Source: Beta vulgaris subsp. vulgaris (lineage: Eukaryota > Streptophyta > Magnoliopsida > Caryophyllales > Amaranthaceae). From it: a DNA stretch of 64,000 nt. Positions within the stretch are counted from its first letter, which is position 1, and each line of letters opens with the position of its first letter. The stretch is from the NCBI RefSeq assembly GCF_026745355.1, contig NC_079202.1:1404583-1468582 (forward strand). Reading direction: 5' to 3'. Below the pieces are notes generated by a model. It made no database searches, was not told where the DNA came from, and saw only the letters and a list, made by a program, of their open reading frames with translations. Below, in pieces: positions 33,834-45,757 of this stretch. A program made the position numbers and the translations under genes.

Positions 33834-34964
33834 CTTCCTCCGTTTCAAAATAAGTGCAACATTTCCCATTTTTGGAAATGTCATAATAAGTGCAACATAG
33901 CTCAAAATGGAAAGTTTATTTCCTTTTATTTACAGAATTGCCATTACTTAATTCCCCCAACAACACAATTAATTTATAATTTACCAACCTAAACAACCTT
34001 AATTGATCAACACCCCTAATCCCTCCTCTCATCTCAGCAACCTGCCACCTCTCTCCTTATCTCAACCACCCCTTTCTCTCTCCTCTACTCAACCCACCCA
34101 ACCCTTTCTTCCCAACTCAACCCACCACCCGACACCACCAGCACCACAAACTCCACAGCAACACCAGCCCAAACCACCACCATATCGACACCATCACACC
34201 ACCAGTGCCGACCCGACAAACCTCAAATCTCTCTCCTTCTCTCGCGTCCTCCACCAGCCCGACACCACTACACCACAAACTCCAACTCTCCCTCCTCTCG
34301 CGTCCTCCATCACGCTGTGGTGGTGTTCGATTTAGCTGTAGATCTGGCATTCGGTTTCAACAGTGTTGATGAAACAATGGCGGTGTTCGTCGCATCCCAA
34401 AACACCAAAGAAACCTAATTCGTCGCATCTCATCTCTAAACCACGAAGAACCCTACTTTCGTGCAATTTCAGTGTTCGAATCTTCAGATCTAACCTTGTT
34501 TACTTCGCGAATCTATTTTTCTCCTTCTCTCATCTCTAAACCATGAAGAACCCTAATTCTGTTATCTTGTTTATGGAGCCTTCGATTCCGCCGACGAGAT
34601 TTCCGCATCCTAATAACGAGGGTGTTGGACTGTTAAAATTGGGGTTAGGGAGGGAAAATGGGTGGTCGGTGGTGGTGGAGGGAGAAAATGGTTTTCCGGT
34701 AGGCAGAGGAGAGAGAGGGTATTTTTTCGGTGTTCAGGGGTGGAGGAGGGAGAAAGGTGGCGGCGGTGATGGTGGTGGTGGTGGTGGTGGTGGAGTTGTG
34801 GTGGATGGCAGGTGGATTATAAAGTTGTTGGGCAATTAGTTTAAGTGTTTTATTTGATTAAGTAGCCTAATCTTTCCTCTAAGTGTGGTCCCCAACTTTC
34901 TCTCTCTAGAATATTGGTATGTGTGCCACTTCTCTATGTTGCACTTATTTTGAAACAGAGGAAG
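33834..34964. mobile_element. Large Stowaway-like element (1131 bp) with gene-like cargo
   Basis: Inverted ends CTTCCTCCGTTTCAAAATAA and its near-complement (TTATTTTGAAACAGAGGAAG), with flanking TA (33832-33833 and 34965-34966), match the MITE family of this window. The middle (34000-34840) is unrelated to the other copies. It is C-rich with CCACCACC/ACCACCACA on one side, has two copies of ACCA(C/T)GAAGAACCCTA (near 34440 and 34541), and has a GGTGGTGG-rich end. An ATG frame at 34543 (98 aa, ending in a Gly tract) is possible but low-complexity. It may be captured host sequence. Confidence 0.65.
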
Positions 34965-36164
34965 TATTAATTTCCTTAAATAAATTAACAAAATACATGT
35001 ACATTCTTCAAAAATATTCTAGGGATCACAATCTCTTAGTAGCTAGAAAATCCTTTTTGTAAATTGACTTTCTTGATATTACGTCAAAACACATATTCCT
35101 TTAAAAACTTCACCAAAATAAAATACATGATTAAATATATATTCAAATATATCGTGGAAGCATAACTCCACCTATAGGAAATCCTTTAGAAACTATTCCA
35201 TTTCCTCATAAGAAACTCAATCATAAATCATTAAATTGTTGTATCAGATACTAGCTCTTGCAAAATAAGTATCGCAGTTCCAAACAAAATTTTAGATATC
35301 AGAATATACTTTTATAGTTTCCGCCTTAAACAACTTACTAAATAACTGGGGAAGAGAATATGAATAGAGAGGAGACCTTGCCACCATCTCTAAACTCATG
35401 GGGACGTCTCCTCCACTAACCTTGTAAGCTTGTACTGCTTGCAAGAATTGTTCCCAGGACATGTCCCATCATTTCGTACAACACACACTAGGGTGCTTCA
35501 TCATTGCCGTTGCAGTATCTTTCCCATCATACATGACTATAGAGTACTTAATTAATTCATAGTTTCCAAAATTTATGATCATATATAATCAAAATCTCAA
35601 ACCATAATACAATGTCTTTCACACTTTCATAATTCTTGTATAAAGCTTATATAGCAAATCTTTTGAAAATAGATTTGTAATCAAATCATAACTCAAACAT
35701 CCTTGACCCAACCCATTGCTATAATTTTTGAAAAGCTTATTTTATTAGTGTGATTTGGTTATAGTACAAAATCAGTTTAATTAGTTTCTTAGTATTGTTG
35801 AAGGAATTGGAGTATCTAAAGAATGGTAGTTGAAAAGAACTGTTATTGATATTAGAGGATAATGGTTATTGGAGATCACCTTAGTATTCAACTAATGGGA
35901 TAAAAAGGTCAAGCAAAGTTAATCTTTTTGATTGAAATTTAGTATGAATGGTTTTTAATTGTTGTTATGATTGTTGTGGGGTGATTATTGGAGAATTGCT
36001 ATAGCGATATATGATTCAAGCTTATATAAAATCAAGTTATGATGCTTGGACGTTTATTTCGTGTTATTGTTCTTGGATTTCTCTTGAAGATAATTATGGA
36101 ATCGAGTGTTATTTGAAGAATAGTAGAGATACACACATGTCAATCCATCTTTGTATTACAAATT

Positions 36165-36166
<2 letters not shown>
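34965..36166. other. Gene-free AT-rich stretch
   Basis: 35230-35560 contains repeat-like text (GGGGACGTCTCCTCC, CTTGTAAGCTTGTACTGCTTG) that may be the continuation of an LTR interrupted by the preceding MITE. No gene or ends can be supported. Confidence 0.35.

Positions 36167-36211
<45 letters not shown>
36167..36211. repeat. (TA)n microsatellite
   Basis: About 22 uninterrupted TA units. Confidence 0.95.
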
Positions 36212-36214
<3 letters not shown>

Positions 36215-36606
36215 TGCTTTAGACATGAAGTTTAATATGGTTCCTAAGTTATAAACATGAATTATGTATGTAAAAAGTGTGATTTGTGGTTATAAGATTA
36301 GTTGAACATGCATTAAAGAGTTTTAAGTTGGGAGCAAAAGCTAAATTATATGACAATTTTTAATGACTAAACTTCTTATTAAGAGTGTTGGAAAATTATG
36401 AAATGGAATTGTGTTGAATTATCGCTGTGTGGAAATGACAGAGATGCAGTGGAATTTCCTAGGAATATAAATTCATGACATTGTTGTATGTATGAACTTG
36501 TTTTCTACAATCATATTTAAGTGACCATAGTTATGAGTATTGGAGCTAGAATCTTCGTGATTTGATACTTTTACAAACTCATGACATTGTTGAATTCCTT
36601 GTACCA

Positions 36607-39470
36607 CTACCTCGGAGATTTCTTTATCCCATATAAGTTCTTCAACTTGCAAACACAATTTTCCTTCCCCGAAATCTGAAAACTATCTGGTTGAACCATG
36701 TATATCTCCTCCTCCAACTCTCCATGTAGAAAAGTTATTTTCACATCTAGTTGCTCAAGCTCAAAACCCTGATGTGCAACTATTGCTAGTAGCACCCTTA
36801 TGGAATTATGTCTGACTACAGGTGAAAAAATGTCTTTGTAGTCTACACCCTCCCTTTGTGTGAATCCTCTTGCATCCAGTTGAGCCTTATACTTGACCCC
36901 CTCTGCAGATGTTATCCCCTCCTTTTTCTTGAAAACCCATTTACAAGTAACAATTTTTCTCTCTGGAGGCTTATGCACAAGCTCCCAAGTCTCATTCTTT
37001 TGGAGTGACTCCATCTTATCTCCCGTTGCAGCAAGCCAATGAGTAGACTATGTACATTTAACTGCCTCCTTGTAGGTAGATGGCTCATAGACATCCACCT
37101 CCTCAGCAACCTGCAGTGCATAAGCCATCATATCTTCAAAACCAAACCTGTTTGGCGCTTTCCCAAACTTTTTCCTCATAGGACGCTCCCCAGCCAGGCT
37201 AGGCGCCTCTTCATTTGGTATTGAAGATTGTGATGCTTCAGAATCAATGTATTGATCATCACTCTCCTCGTGAGTGACTTGCTACTCCACATGTTTATCA
37301 ACACTATCACTATCTGCTACAATAATGGACTTCACAGTAGGATTAAACATAGAATTTTCAATTCATCAAAGACAACATTTCTACTCAGTAGAACCCTACC
37401 CTAAGACGGGGACGAAATTTTATAACCTTTCACCCCATCTCCATACCCTACAAACACACCCTTTTTGGCTCTTGGCTCCAACTTACCCTCATTTACATGA
37501 TAGTAAACATTACAACCAAAAACTTGCATATCTGAGTAATCTGCCGGTTTACATGACTACATCTCATATGATGTTTTGAGATTGATTCCAGAGTGAGGTC
37601 CACGGTTAATCAGATAGCATGTTGTATAGACGGCTTCTTCCCCAAACCTTCGAGTCATCCCAGCATTAGAGAGCATATACCGAGCTCTCTCCAGAAGTGT
37701 CTTATTCATTCGTTCGGCTACACCATTCTGCTGTGCGTATTCCTGATAGTGTGATACCTAGTAATCCCTTCATTCTTGCAGAAATCATCAAACTTAGACA
37801 AACAGAACTCCAAACCATTATAAGTTCGTAGCCTTTTGATCTTCTTCCCAATTTGATTTCACACCAATGTCTTCCACTGCTTGAAATTCTTGAAAGCTTC
37901 ACCTTTTGACTTCATAACAATTAAGCAAGTCATTCTTGAAAAATCATCAATGAAGGATACAAAATACCTGTGACCTCCCAAAGATTCCACACGTGAAGGA
38001 CCTCAACAATCATAATGGATATAATCCAGAGCACCTTTTGTTCTATGAATGGCCTTAGGGAACTTGCTATGATGTAGTTTCCCAAAACACAATGCTCACA
38101 AAACTCAAAGTTTGTGACCTTACGGCTACCCAGAAGATCTGCCTTAGAGAGGATTTGCATCCCTCTCTCACTCATATGCCAAGTCTCATGTGCCATAGAT
38201 TGGTCATATCCTCCTTCTGAATTTCAGACGAATCAACAACAGTTGAACCTGAGAGAGGAGAACCCTGCAAAACTTACAAGGTACCACACTTGACCCCATT
38301 CAATACATACTTTAACCCTTGCATACATACACAACTCCACTCCCACCTCTGAAACTGAACCCCTTACTGTCTAACAGACTAAGTGAAATCAGATTCTTGG
38401 TCATCTATGGAACATGCTTGTCATTATTCAAAGTGCAGAATGTACTATCATATGTTCGGATCTTGATAGATCTTATTCCAACTGTCTTGTAGAATCCATT
38501 GTTAGTCATTGTAATATCAACCTGCTCATAAGTAGTGAACCACTCCCTACGAGGACTCATATGATACGACGCTCCAGAATTAAGAACTCACACCATTATA
38601 ATATGTTTGTTCATTAGCAACTAAAGCAAGATTATCCTGAGAATTCGAATTTTCTATTGCAACAGCAGCAGAACCATACCTAGATTTATTTTCCTGATGC
38701 TTCTTTTAAGGACATTCCTTTTTCCAATGCCCCTTCCCCTTACAGTAATTGCAGATATCATTAGGTTTAGGACCCCTTTTAGAATTTTCAGATTTCTCAA
38801 AGTTCTTTTTACCATGCCCTTACCATTACTGACTACTAATCCAGAAGCCTGATTATCTGTACCTGTACTACCAGATGTCTTATGGCGCAATTCCCTATTA
38901 TGCAGAGATGATATAATCTCTTCTAGATAGGGACACGTACAGAATCTTTACCATTGTAACAATGAAAGATTGCACAAAATTTTCATATGATAACGATAAA
39001 GAATCAAGCATAATCAAAGCGGCATCCTCATCCTCCACCTTAACATTAATATTACGTAATTCTAACAATATTGTATTTAATTGATCTAGGTGATCTCTAA
39101 GAGGTGTAACTTCATTCATACGCAGGCTGAACAGACGTTGCTTCAAAAGCAACTTGTTGGTTAGAGATTTTGTCATATACAAACTCTCTAATTTCAACCA
39201 CAGACCAAATGTGGTTTCCTCCTCCGCGACTTCAGTGGTTATGTCATCAGCCAGACACAACATAATCGTTGAATGAGTCCTCTCCTCCTAAGTGGTCATC
39301 TCTGTGTTAACTGAATCTATTAACTTCTTTGTCAACGTTTCTCACAACCACTGTTGCTTCAGTAAAGCCCGCATCTTGATCTGCCACAGACTGAAACTGT
39401 TTCTCCCAGTGAATCTATCAATTTTCACATTCATCCCAGACATCTTTCTCACCCAGATCAAACATGAAGC
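36607..39470 (-). pseudogene. Tork/Tnt1-like copia gag-pol fragments
   Basis: Readable pieces: a gag start with FTGRNSFSLWQIKM; UBN2 with LESLYMTKSLTNKLLLKQRL; a knuckle region with KGHWKKECP spread over frames; pre-integrase W.MSERGMQIL...LGS; and RT with NETWELV, KWVFKKK, GVDYKDIFSPVV and LDV.ITFLHGELEEEIYM. The RT catalytic YVDD and RNase H are missing. RT wording is close to the Tnt1 type of copia. Inactive. Confidence 0.8.
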
Positions 39471-39484
39471 TCTTGATACCAATT

Positions 39485-39930
39485 TGTTATAACAGATGTG
39501 AGAAAGAACAAATAATCGAATGCAAAACAAAGAAAAACGCACAACAGATTTACGTGGTTCGCCAACAAAGTATTGGCTACGTCCACGGGCAGAGAGAGAA
39601 TATTTTATTGATATGAGAAAAACCATATTACAAAGTAATTAAGACTTAATTTGTGGTATGAAGAAACTAGGTTTAAAACCTATTTATACCCCGCTTAGGA
39701 AAACGCGTTTCCGCGTCAAACTGGCCATCCCCCAATCGGGAGTCCTATTTCTCAAACCAAGACTTGCTCTCGACCCCGATTTCGCTACTATGCCCGACGC
39801 CATCAGACGCCTTGCAAAGTAGCCTGTTGGGCATCTTCGACTCGGGCCCGATCGGGCGGCACTCGCCCGACCTGATCAGGTGGCCCTGTGAATATTTTGT
39901 CGAATAGATTCGAGGCATATGATTCCTACA
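39485..39930 (-). repeat. LTR of the decayed copia (446 bp)
   Basis: On the plus strand it begins TGTTATAACAGATGTGAG and ends ATTCCTACA. The minus strand carries GGTATAAATAGG (complement near 39680), a good TATA box. The inner edge abuts the primer site. Confidence 0.65.
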
Positions 39931-40155
39931 ATACTAATCTACCATTATCTAACATAATGACATTTTCTTCTATACAATCACATTTTCTTACACTAGTTTT
40001 TATAATGAAATTTACACTTTATAACATAGTAACTTTTTCCCCCACATAGTTACTTTTTACAATTTATACTACTCTTTTTATTTTTAACATCTATCGTTTT
40101 TTGACTTTGTGATCCTTTCTTTCATAAAATACATGTACTAACATTAGTTCTACAC

Positions 40156-40292
40156 GAGAACCAAGGTTGGCCTAGTAGTCGTTGTAAAGCCCTCCTTCCA
40201 CCTGTGACAAGGGTTTGATTCTCACTCCTTACGAAAAGGATTTCCAATTTTTTCCCTTTCTTGTAAGGATATTCTCCTTATCATAAAAGAAA
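40156..40292 (+). mobile_element. tRNA-derived SINE (137 bp)
   Basis: A box TGGCCTAGTAG (40168-40178) and B box GGTTTGATTC (40212-40221), then a body with TTCCAATTTTTTCCCTTTC and an AATA-type tail (TAAAAGAAA). It is flanked by a 16-bp duplication matching at 15 positions (AACATTAGTTCTACAC at 40140-40155 and AACATTAGTTATACAC at 40293-40308). It is the best copy of the family also seen at 1680-1795 and 5897-6035. Confidence 0.8.
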
Positions 40293-40814
40293 AACATTAG
40301 TTATACACTAAATTTAGTATAAACGAGGTATATATAAGGTTTTTAACAAACTAGTATACTGCTTGTAGTGTTCGAACCTTCAAGGCAAAGACCGTGAAAG
40401 TAGCCGGAATATCTGGTATTCTGGTCTCTGTACCCAATCAAAATGCATGCTTGTGGCATTGTTCAGGTAATCCACAATTCTACATCGAATAAAAGAGGTT
40501 AAAAAGTTCAAGTTTGAAGTTATGTGGCCTGCATTTGGCTTATTGGGTGTGAAGTATTTTTAAAATTCTGTAGCTCTACACTACATAAAAAGATCTCCAA
40601 GCTGGCTCCAATTTTTTGTCTATTCGGTAGATATTATTCCAAACGCATGTCTATTGTCTCGTTCTGTAATTTTTATCCAATATTGTAAGCTCATGAACTT
40701 CCATACCATATGCTATGCATCGCATCATATCCTAGTTTGACTTGCTCCTTGTCCCTTATTATGTGATTCACGAGGTTAGGATGGTTGACATTTAATTAGT
40801 AAATGTTTGTGGTA

Positions 40815-41070
40815 CTCCCTCCGTCCCATAATATAGTGCCTATTTCATTTTTGGTGGTCAAATTTTAAAATCTTTGACCGAATATTCTCATTTGTATATC
40901 TAAAAAAACATATTCATGTAGGATCTTGTTAGATTCGTCTCAATGTGTAGTTTCATAATATCAACTTTTTATATTTTTTATTAATAAGGAATTGAAGAAA
41001 TTAAAGGTCAAAGTTACGTTTTGAAGACCGTGAAAAAAGAAACAAGCACTATATTATGGGACGGAGGGAG
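40815..41070. mobile_element. Stowaway-like MITE (256 bp)
   Basis: CTCCCTCCGTCCCATAATAT inverted at the right end (ATATTATGGGACGGAGGGAG), with TA at both sides. The interior is in reverse order relative to 6110-6369. Confidence 0.88.
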
Positions 41071-42396
41071 TAGAAATCTTTTTCTTTTTCCTAGATAAAA
41101 GATGGTTGACATTCAATTAGTAAATGTTTGTGGTAGAAATTCTTTTTTTTTCCTTGACTATTTATCAAGTTAAACCATTTATTAAGATTATTTTATAATT
41201 TGATTCTTAAAAAAATAAGAATAGAGACAATCTCTCTCGTGACAACAAATACAGTAATAAATTAATAGAGAGTAAATTAACCGAGATTCTTCTTGTAGGT
41301 TTATTAATGAACTAAATTGCATTGATCTTGAACCAAAGACAAGTTCTTAGATAAGAGTAGAAATCAAATCATGAACCAAATTTATCCAAAACTTACACGT
41401 ACTTGATTTTAATTCGATAATGTGCAATAAAATTAAATGACCACAAATATCATGTTAGGCACCCTAAAAGCACTTACACTAAAAATTAAATTTTTTGTAG
41501 ACAAATTGAGTAGATCCATAAAACATGAAAAAGGCAAAAACTTGAAGAATAATTACAATATATAGGAGGCTTTATCTATCAAGTGGAGAATCTATCCATT
41601 GGAAATATATATATAACTGAGTGGAATCCAATTCACCTATTGAAAATATATTTTACTACTTCCTCTATCCCGATTCCCGTTTGTATTTGCACGGTCTCCA
41701 ATACGTATCTTTTGCCATCAATATCTTTAATTACGTGATAATGAAAATTATAAAAAGTTGATAGTACTTCTATAAAACAACGCATGAAGACGAATTTAAC
41801 AAGATCCCATATGAATATTTTTTTGTATTTAAAAAATCAATGAGAATATTTGATCAAAAGGTTTTAAAGTTTGACCATAAAAAATGAAATAGAAATTGTA
41901 TTCTAGGACGAATGGAGTAATTTTTTTATCTTTAGTAGGTGGTTGAATTACTCACATAGTAAATTTAGTATTCTTCTTAGAATCACAAATAATTTATTGA
42001 GGCTAGAGTAATTAATGATTATCATTTCATTTGATGGAGAGGTAAGTCAAAGTAGTTGGTCATTATCAATGAAGTAATGACAATATTGCTCTACTAGAGT
42101 GCAACATTAGCATGTTTAGTTAGCTAATAGTGATGCTAAGACCTTGCAAATATTGCCTCTTAAGGCCATTGAAGTGTTGGACTCCAATCAACATCAATGC
42201 ATGCACTTAGTCCTTTTCTATGAGTTGTACTTGTACCGTCCATGGTACTTGGCCCCACTAGAGAGGACTTAAGTTATGGCCTTCAAAATCAATGGCCAAC
42301 CTTCATAATCTCACAATCATTGAGGAATTTCAAAAACCAATTAACTAATCAAACTCAATACTTATAATACATTCTATGTTCCATATGATGCCCAAC
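41071..42396. other. Gene-free, upstream of RSL gene B, with one MITE
   Basis: AT-rich. It includes a short duplicated phrase (ATTAGTAAATGTTTGTGGTA at about 40794 and 41117). The last 400 bases form the proximal promoter of RSL gene B; no sure motif apart from the TATA box is recognised. Confidence 0.4.
41659..41917. mobile_element. Stowaway-like MITE (259 bp), degraded
   Basis: Starts CTTCCTCTATCCCGATTCCC and ends ATTCTAGGACGAATGGAG, with TA at both ends. The interior matches the family (TTTGCCATCAATATCTTTAA, CAAGATCCCATATGAATA). The right end is diverged. Confidence 0.65.
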
Positions 42397-42406
42397 TATA
42401 AATATA
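42397..42406 (+). promoter_or_regulatory. TATA box of RSL gene B
   Basis: TATAAATATA, 107 bases upstream of the first ATG, with no ATG between a start site near 42430 and the coding start. Confidence 0.6.
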
Positions 42407-42512
42407 GTCCAACTTCTTTGCTAAGTAACACCACTCAAATTTCCTGCAATATTTCTCTACATTATTTCTCCAATTTTCTCCTTTCTCATAAACCAAAGAA
42501 ATTCGTAGTAAA

Positions 42513-44820
42513 ATGGAACATACATCAATGGGAGCTTTTTTCGATGGCGAAATCGAGTCTTTATGCAACATTTTCTCAATGGATGAACCCAATTTTGGAG
42601 CTGAGTTTTTTGGTCATTCCGTTTCCTCATTTGTTTCCCCATGTACTAATGATAATAATGATTTTTTTTACTACGATTCTTCAAATTGTTTACCCCCTTT
42701 TTACCAAAATAACTTACCATACCATCATAGTGATAATTCTAGTGATACAACTAGCTATAGCTTCCCTTCACAAACTACAAGTAGTTGTCAAAAGTCCCAC
42801 TTTTCATTACCACATAATGCATGTTTTCCCATGAACAACATCTCTATGATAGAGCAAGGAAATCTTTCCCTTTTCACTTCGCCTTTTCCTACTACCCCTG
42901 TAAATGTAGATGGTTCACAAGTAGGCTTCGTAGAAGATAGTGAATCTGACAATAATCTTACATCACCACAAAATGATTCAGAAGTTGAGCTCAAGAGGAA
43001 GCATACTACATTAGAATTAGAAGCTGAAGAGAAGCTAAAGGCTGCACCTAAGAAAAAAGTTCGAGTTTCTAAAGATGTAAGTAGCAATTCTTCAACCACG
43101 AGTTCATTCATCATAGACTCAACAGTATGGTACAATCCCTCACATTTCCTACATAATGTACATGCTCTACACATGAGCAATTGAGCATGCACATGGTAGA
43201 AATATTGTGAGGGTGTAAGATACAAATTGTATCCAACAACCACTTCATACTTGTGCTCGTCTAATAGGGTCCAAAATATGTTTATTATATTTTATCTTCA
43301 TATTTTACGTACTTATTTTTGTCAAAATAAACTTGAGGTGGTTGATTCACACTTTATAATATTTTTTATATTTTAAAATCAAATACAATATTTTTAATGG
43401 GTCCTAATATGTTGAAGACGATCTTGTTAATCCATGATTGTCTCCTTATCGAGTTAAAACATGAACATTGTAACTTATTTATAACTTTTTACCCTTTTTT
43501 GTGATGTAGAGAGGTAAAAAGATCATTGAATTAAAGCAAAATGATGAGGAAGATGAAAGTAATAATAAGATGGGTGAAAGAGAGAACTCAGATGATGAAT
43601 CAAAGGCTTGTGAACAGAATAGTGAAGGAGAGAATTCAGCATCAAAAGAGCTTATTGTTGTGACTTCAAAAGGAAAGAAAAGAGCAAACAGGGGTTCAGC
43701 AACTGACCCTCAAAGCCTTTATGCAAGGGTACATAAATTGTTCACATTTTTCATGGAAAGATGGTTATTTTATTGTTAATATAAAATATTTGCTCATACT
43801 TTTTTAACTGTATTTCAGAGAAGAAGGGAGAAAATTAATGAGAGGCTCAAAATCTTACAGAACCTTGTCCCTAATGGAACAAAGGTAATGGTTAATTACA
43901 CTTTCACCATCTTATTGATGTTTAGGGCTTGTTCGCTATCAATTTTTTATTTTGTGTTGTAACTTTCAGGAAAAAATTAAAATCTTATATATAGAAAATC
44001 ATGGAAAATCAAAATATGAAAACCAAAACAGTAATCCCTGCGTTTTTTTAATTGTTACTTACATTTTTCATGCATGTCAATTCAAAATTTTGAAGATATA
44101 TATACCTCTAAATTTGCATTGTATTTGTAAAAATTATAAAAAGTACATATTTAAAAAGTACATACTAAGACGAATTTAACAAGATCTCACGTGACTATGT
44201 GTTTTTTCACTTATAAATCACAAACCGAGAGTCAAAGTGAATTTTGTGAATAGTGTAAAATGTCAAAGTATAACAATTAAAAAAGAATCGAGGTAGTTCA
44301 TTCTTTGTTTTTAGTTAAAAGTTTTTATATAAAATAAAGATGATTAATATTCATATCACTATATTTTAAAAATAAATTATAGAACTTTTATCGTATGACT
44401 TTTCGATAAACCACCAAAAATAAATTTTGGTAATTTTGCCGAACAGGCCCTTATGTTATTATTTGTTGATTTATTTAATACAAATTCAAAACTATTGAAA
44501 TGTTAGTAATTCTGATTAATTTTTTTGTACAGGTTGACATTAGCACAATGCTAGAAGAGGCTGTCCAATATGTGAAATTTTTACAGCTTCAGATTCGGGT
44601 AATTTTTATTTTATATAATTATAGATGATTAAAAAAGTGTAATTTATTATTATTATTAAAACATCTTAAATGATAAGTTTAAGAAGAAATGTGTTTACTG
44701 ATTAACTTTTTTTTTTTGTAGTTGTTAAGCTCAGATGACTTCTGGATGTATGCTCCCATTGCTTATAATGGAGTTGATATAAGTCTCTACAAGCGGATTT
44801 CTCCATTTCTACTAGCTTGA
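42513..44820 (+). CDS. Class II RSL-type bHLH transcription factor (gene B), five exons
   Basis: Exons 42513-43076, 43510-43728, 43819-43884, 44533-44598 and 44722-44820, all GT-AG with phase 0 introns, give 337 aa. The last three coding exons are 66, 66 and 99 bases, exactly as in gene A. The N-terminus is MEHTSMGAFFDGEIESLCNIF. The linker is KGKKRANRGSATDPQSLYAR (about residues 242-261). The bHLH core is RRREKINERLKILQNLVPNG then VDISTMLEEAVQYVKFLQ. The tail is LLSSDDFWMYAPIAYNG, then VDISLYKRISPFLLA. The basic region keeps the Glu (RREKINER) that gene A lacks. The Q-A-R pattern of group VIII bHLH proteins is kept. Likely a nuclear root-hair growth regulator. Intron 3 (648 bases) carries a MITE. 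Introns 1 and 3 are much longer than in gene A. Confidence 0.94.
44034..44296. mobile_element. Degraded MITE in intron 3 of RSL gene B
   Basis: About 263 bp. Its interior follows, in reverse, the copy at 62426-62684 (CATGCATGTCAATTC, TTTGTAAAAATTATAAAAAG, CACGTGACTATG, GTGAATAGTGTAAAATGTCA). The left terminus is badly diverged; the right ends in CGAGGTAG next to T. Confidence 0.6.
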
Positions 44821-45456
44821 ATTTGAGGAAGAACTAAAAAGACATAGAAGAAATTCATTATTTGAAAAATATGATTGTAATTTCAATGTTTATATTCATT
44901 CTATTGCCTTTTAGCCATGACAAATTAAATACTAAGCATTGGTTAATATCAATACCATGCTTAATTGTGTATATTTTACCTTAATTGGATATATATGTCC
45001 AACAACGTAGATTTACTAGTAATCTAGTTGAGCTTCTTAATTAAGCACCGTATATTGTACGAGATGCATAGATGAAGTTTTCTGTAATTTAGAATTTGAG
45101 AAGGAAGAGATATCTCTGAGTTTATTTATTTGAATTTGTATTTGTATCTGTATTTGTATCTGTATATATATAAAACAAGGTTCAATTGGCTCATGTGTCA
45201 TTTACTAAAAGAATCTACCCACATATCGTATGCTAATAAATCTTTCAAAATCTTCTGCTACGTGTATAAATGGAATGCAAGTTGTTGATGTGTCACCTCT
45301 ACACATGTCATTAGCGTTTGGCTATAAGCATCAATTTCGGAAATAAGTTTTTTTCCTTTACATGATTTTGAAACAGAATTGAATCAATAACAACCTTCTG
45401 TATTTTGGAAAGTTTTGATGAAAATTTAGCACCCATGCAAACCGTGTTAATTGACA
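44821..45456. other. 3' flank of RSL gene B; gene-free
   Basis: It begins with the gene B 3' UTR. Near 45133-45165 are alternating TGTATTTGTATCTGTA units. No other feature is supported. Confidence 0.4.
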
Positions 45457-45757
45457 AAGTAACTTTCATGAGTTTTTTTGATAAATTGCAATCCTCATTT
45501 TATCAACCAAATCGTAATGGAGAAGCTTCTACTCAAAGTCGGGTATTCCCCCACTAGGTGGGCGAAGTTTTAATAGTGCTTTCGCACACCCAACAGAGAG
45601 GATTCCCCATCCATTTAACTGTTACATCCACATCTTTAATACAAGATTTTCCACATGTGAATCATACAAGTAACAAAGAACAAAAACAAACTGCTGAATT
45701 TAGTAATGAGGGTGAACTGATCAAAATTGATTTTCACAACTCAGTTGAGGCAATGAC

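Larger units (their letters stand above)
36480..39930 (-). mobile_element. Decayed Tork/Tnt1-like copia, 5' LTR plus gag-pol to RT
   Basis: On the minus strand: an LTR candidate 39485-39930 with TG..CA ends; a primer-site-like TTGGTATCAAGAGC directly inside it (complement of about 39470-39483); gag (39450 to about 38900, with MNVKIDRFTGRNSF and a UBN2 region); a knuckle piece near 38700-38760; GAG-pre-integrase (about 38200-37930); integrase pieces (37900-37700); and RT N-terminal half (37014-36607). The element stops within RT near 36480. The other LTR is not found, so it is truncated at its 3' end. Many stops and shifts mark it as old. Confidence 0.8.

Noticed and set aside
36011..36235. 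74-codon frame ending in Tyr-Ile repeats
   Set aside because: It runs through a TA microsatellite and has no similarity to any family I know.
42376..42834. 152-codon frame overlapping the start of RSL gene B
   Set aside because: It is another frame over the gene B promoter and exon 1; gene B has clear family motifs and matching introns.
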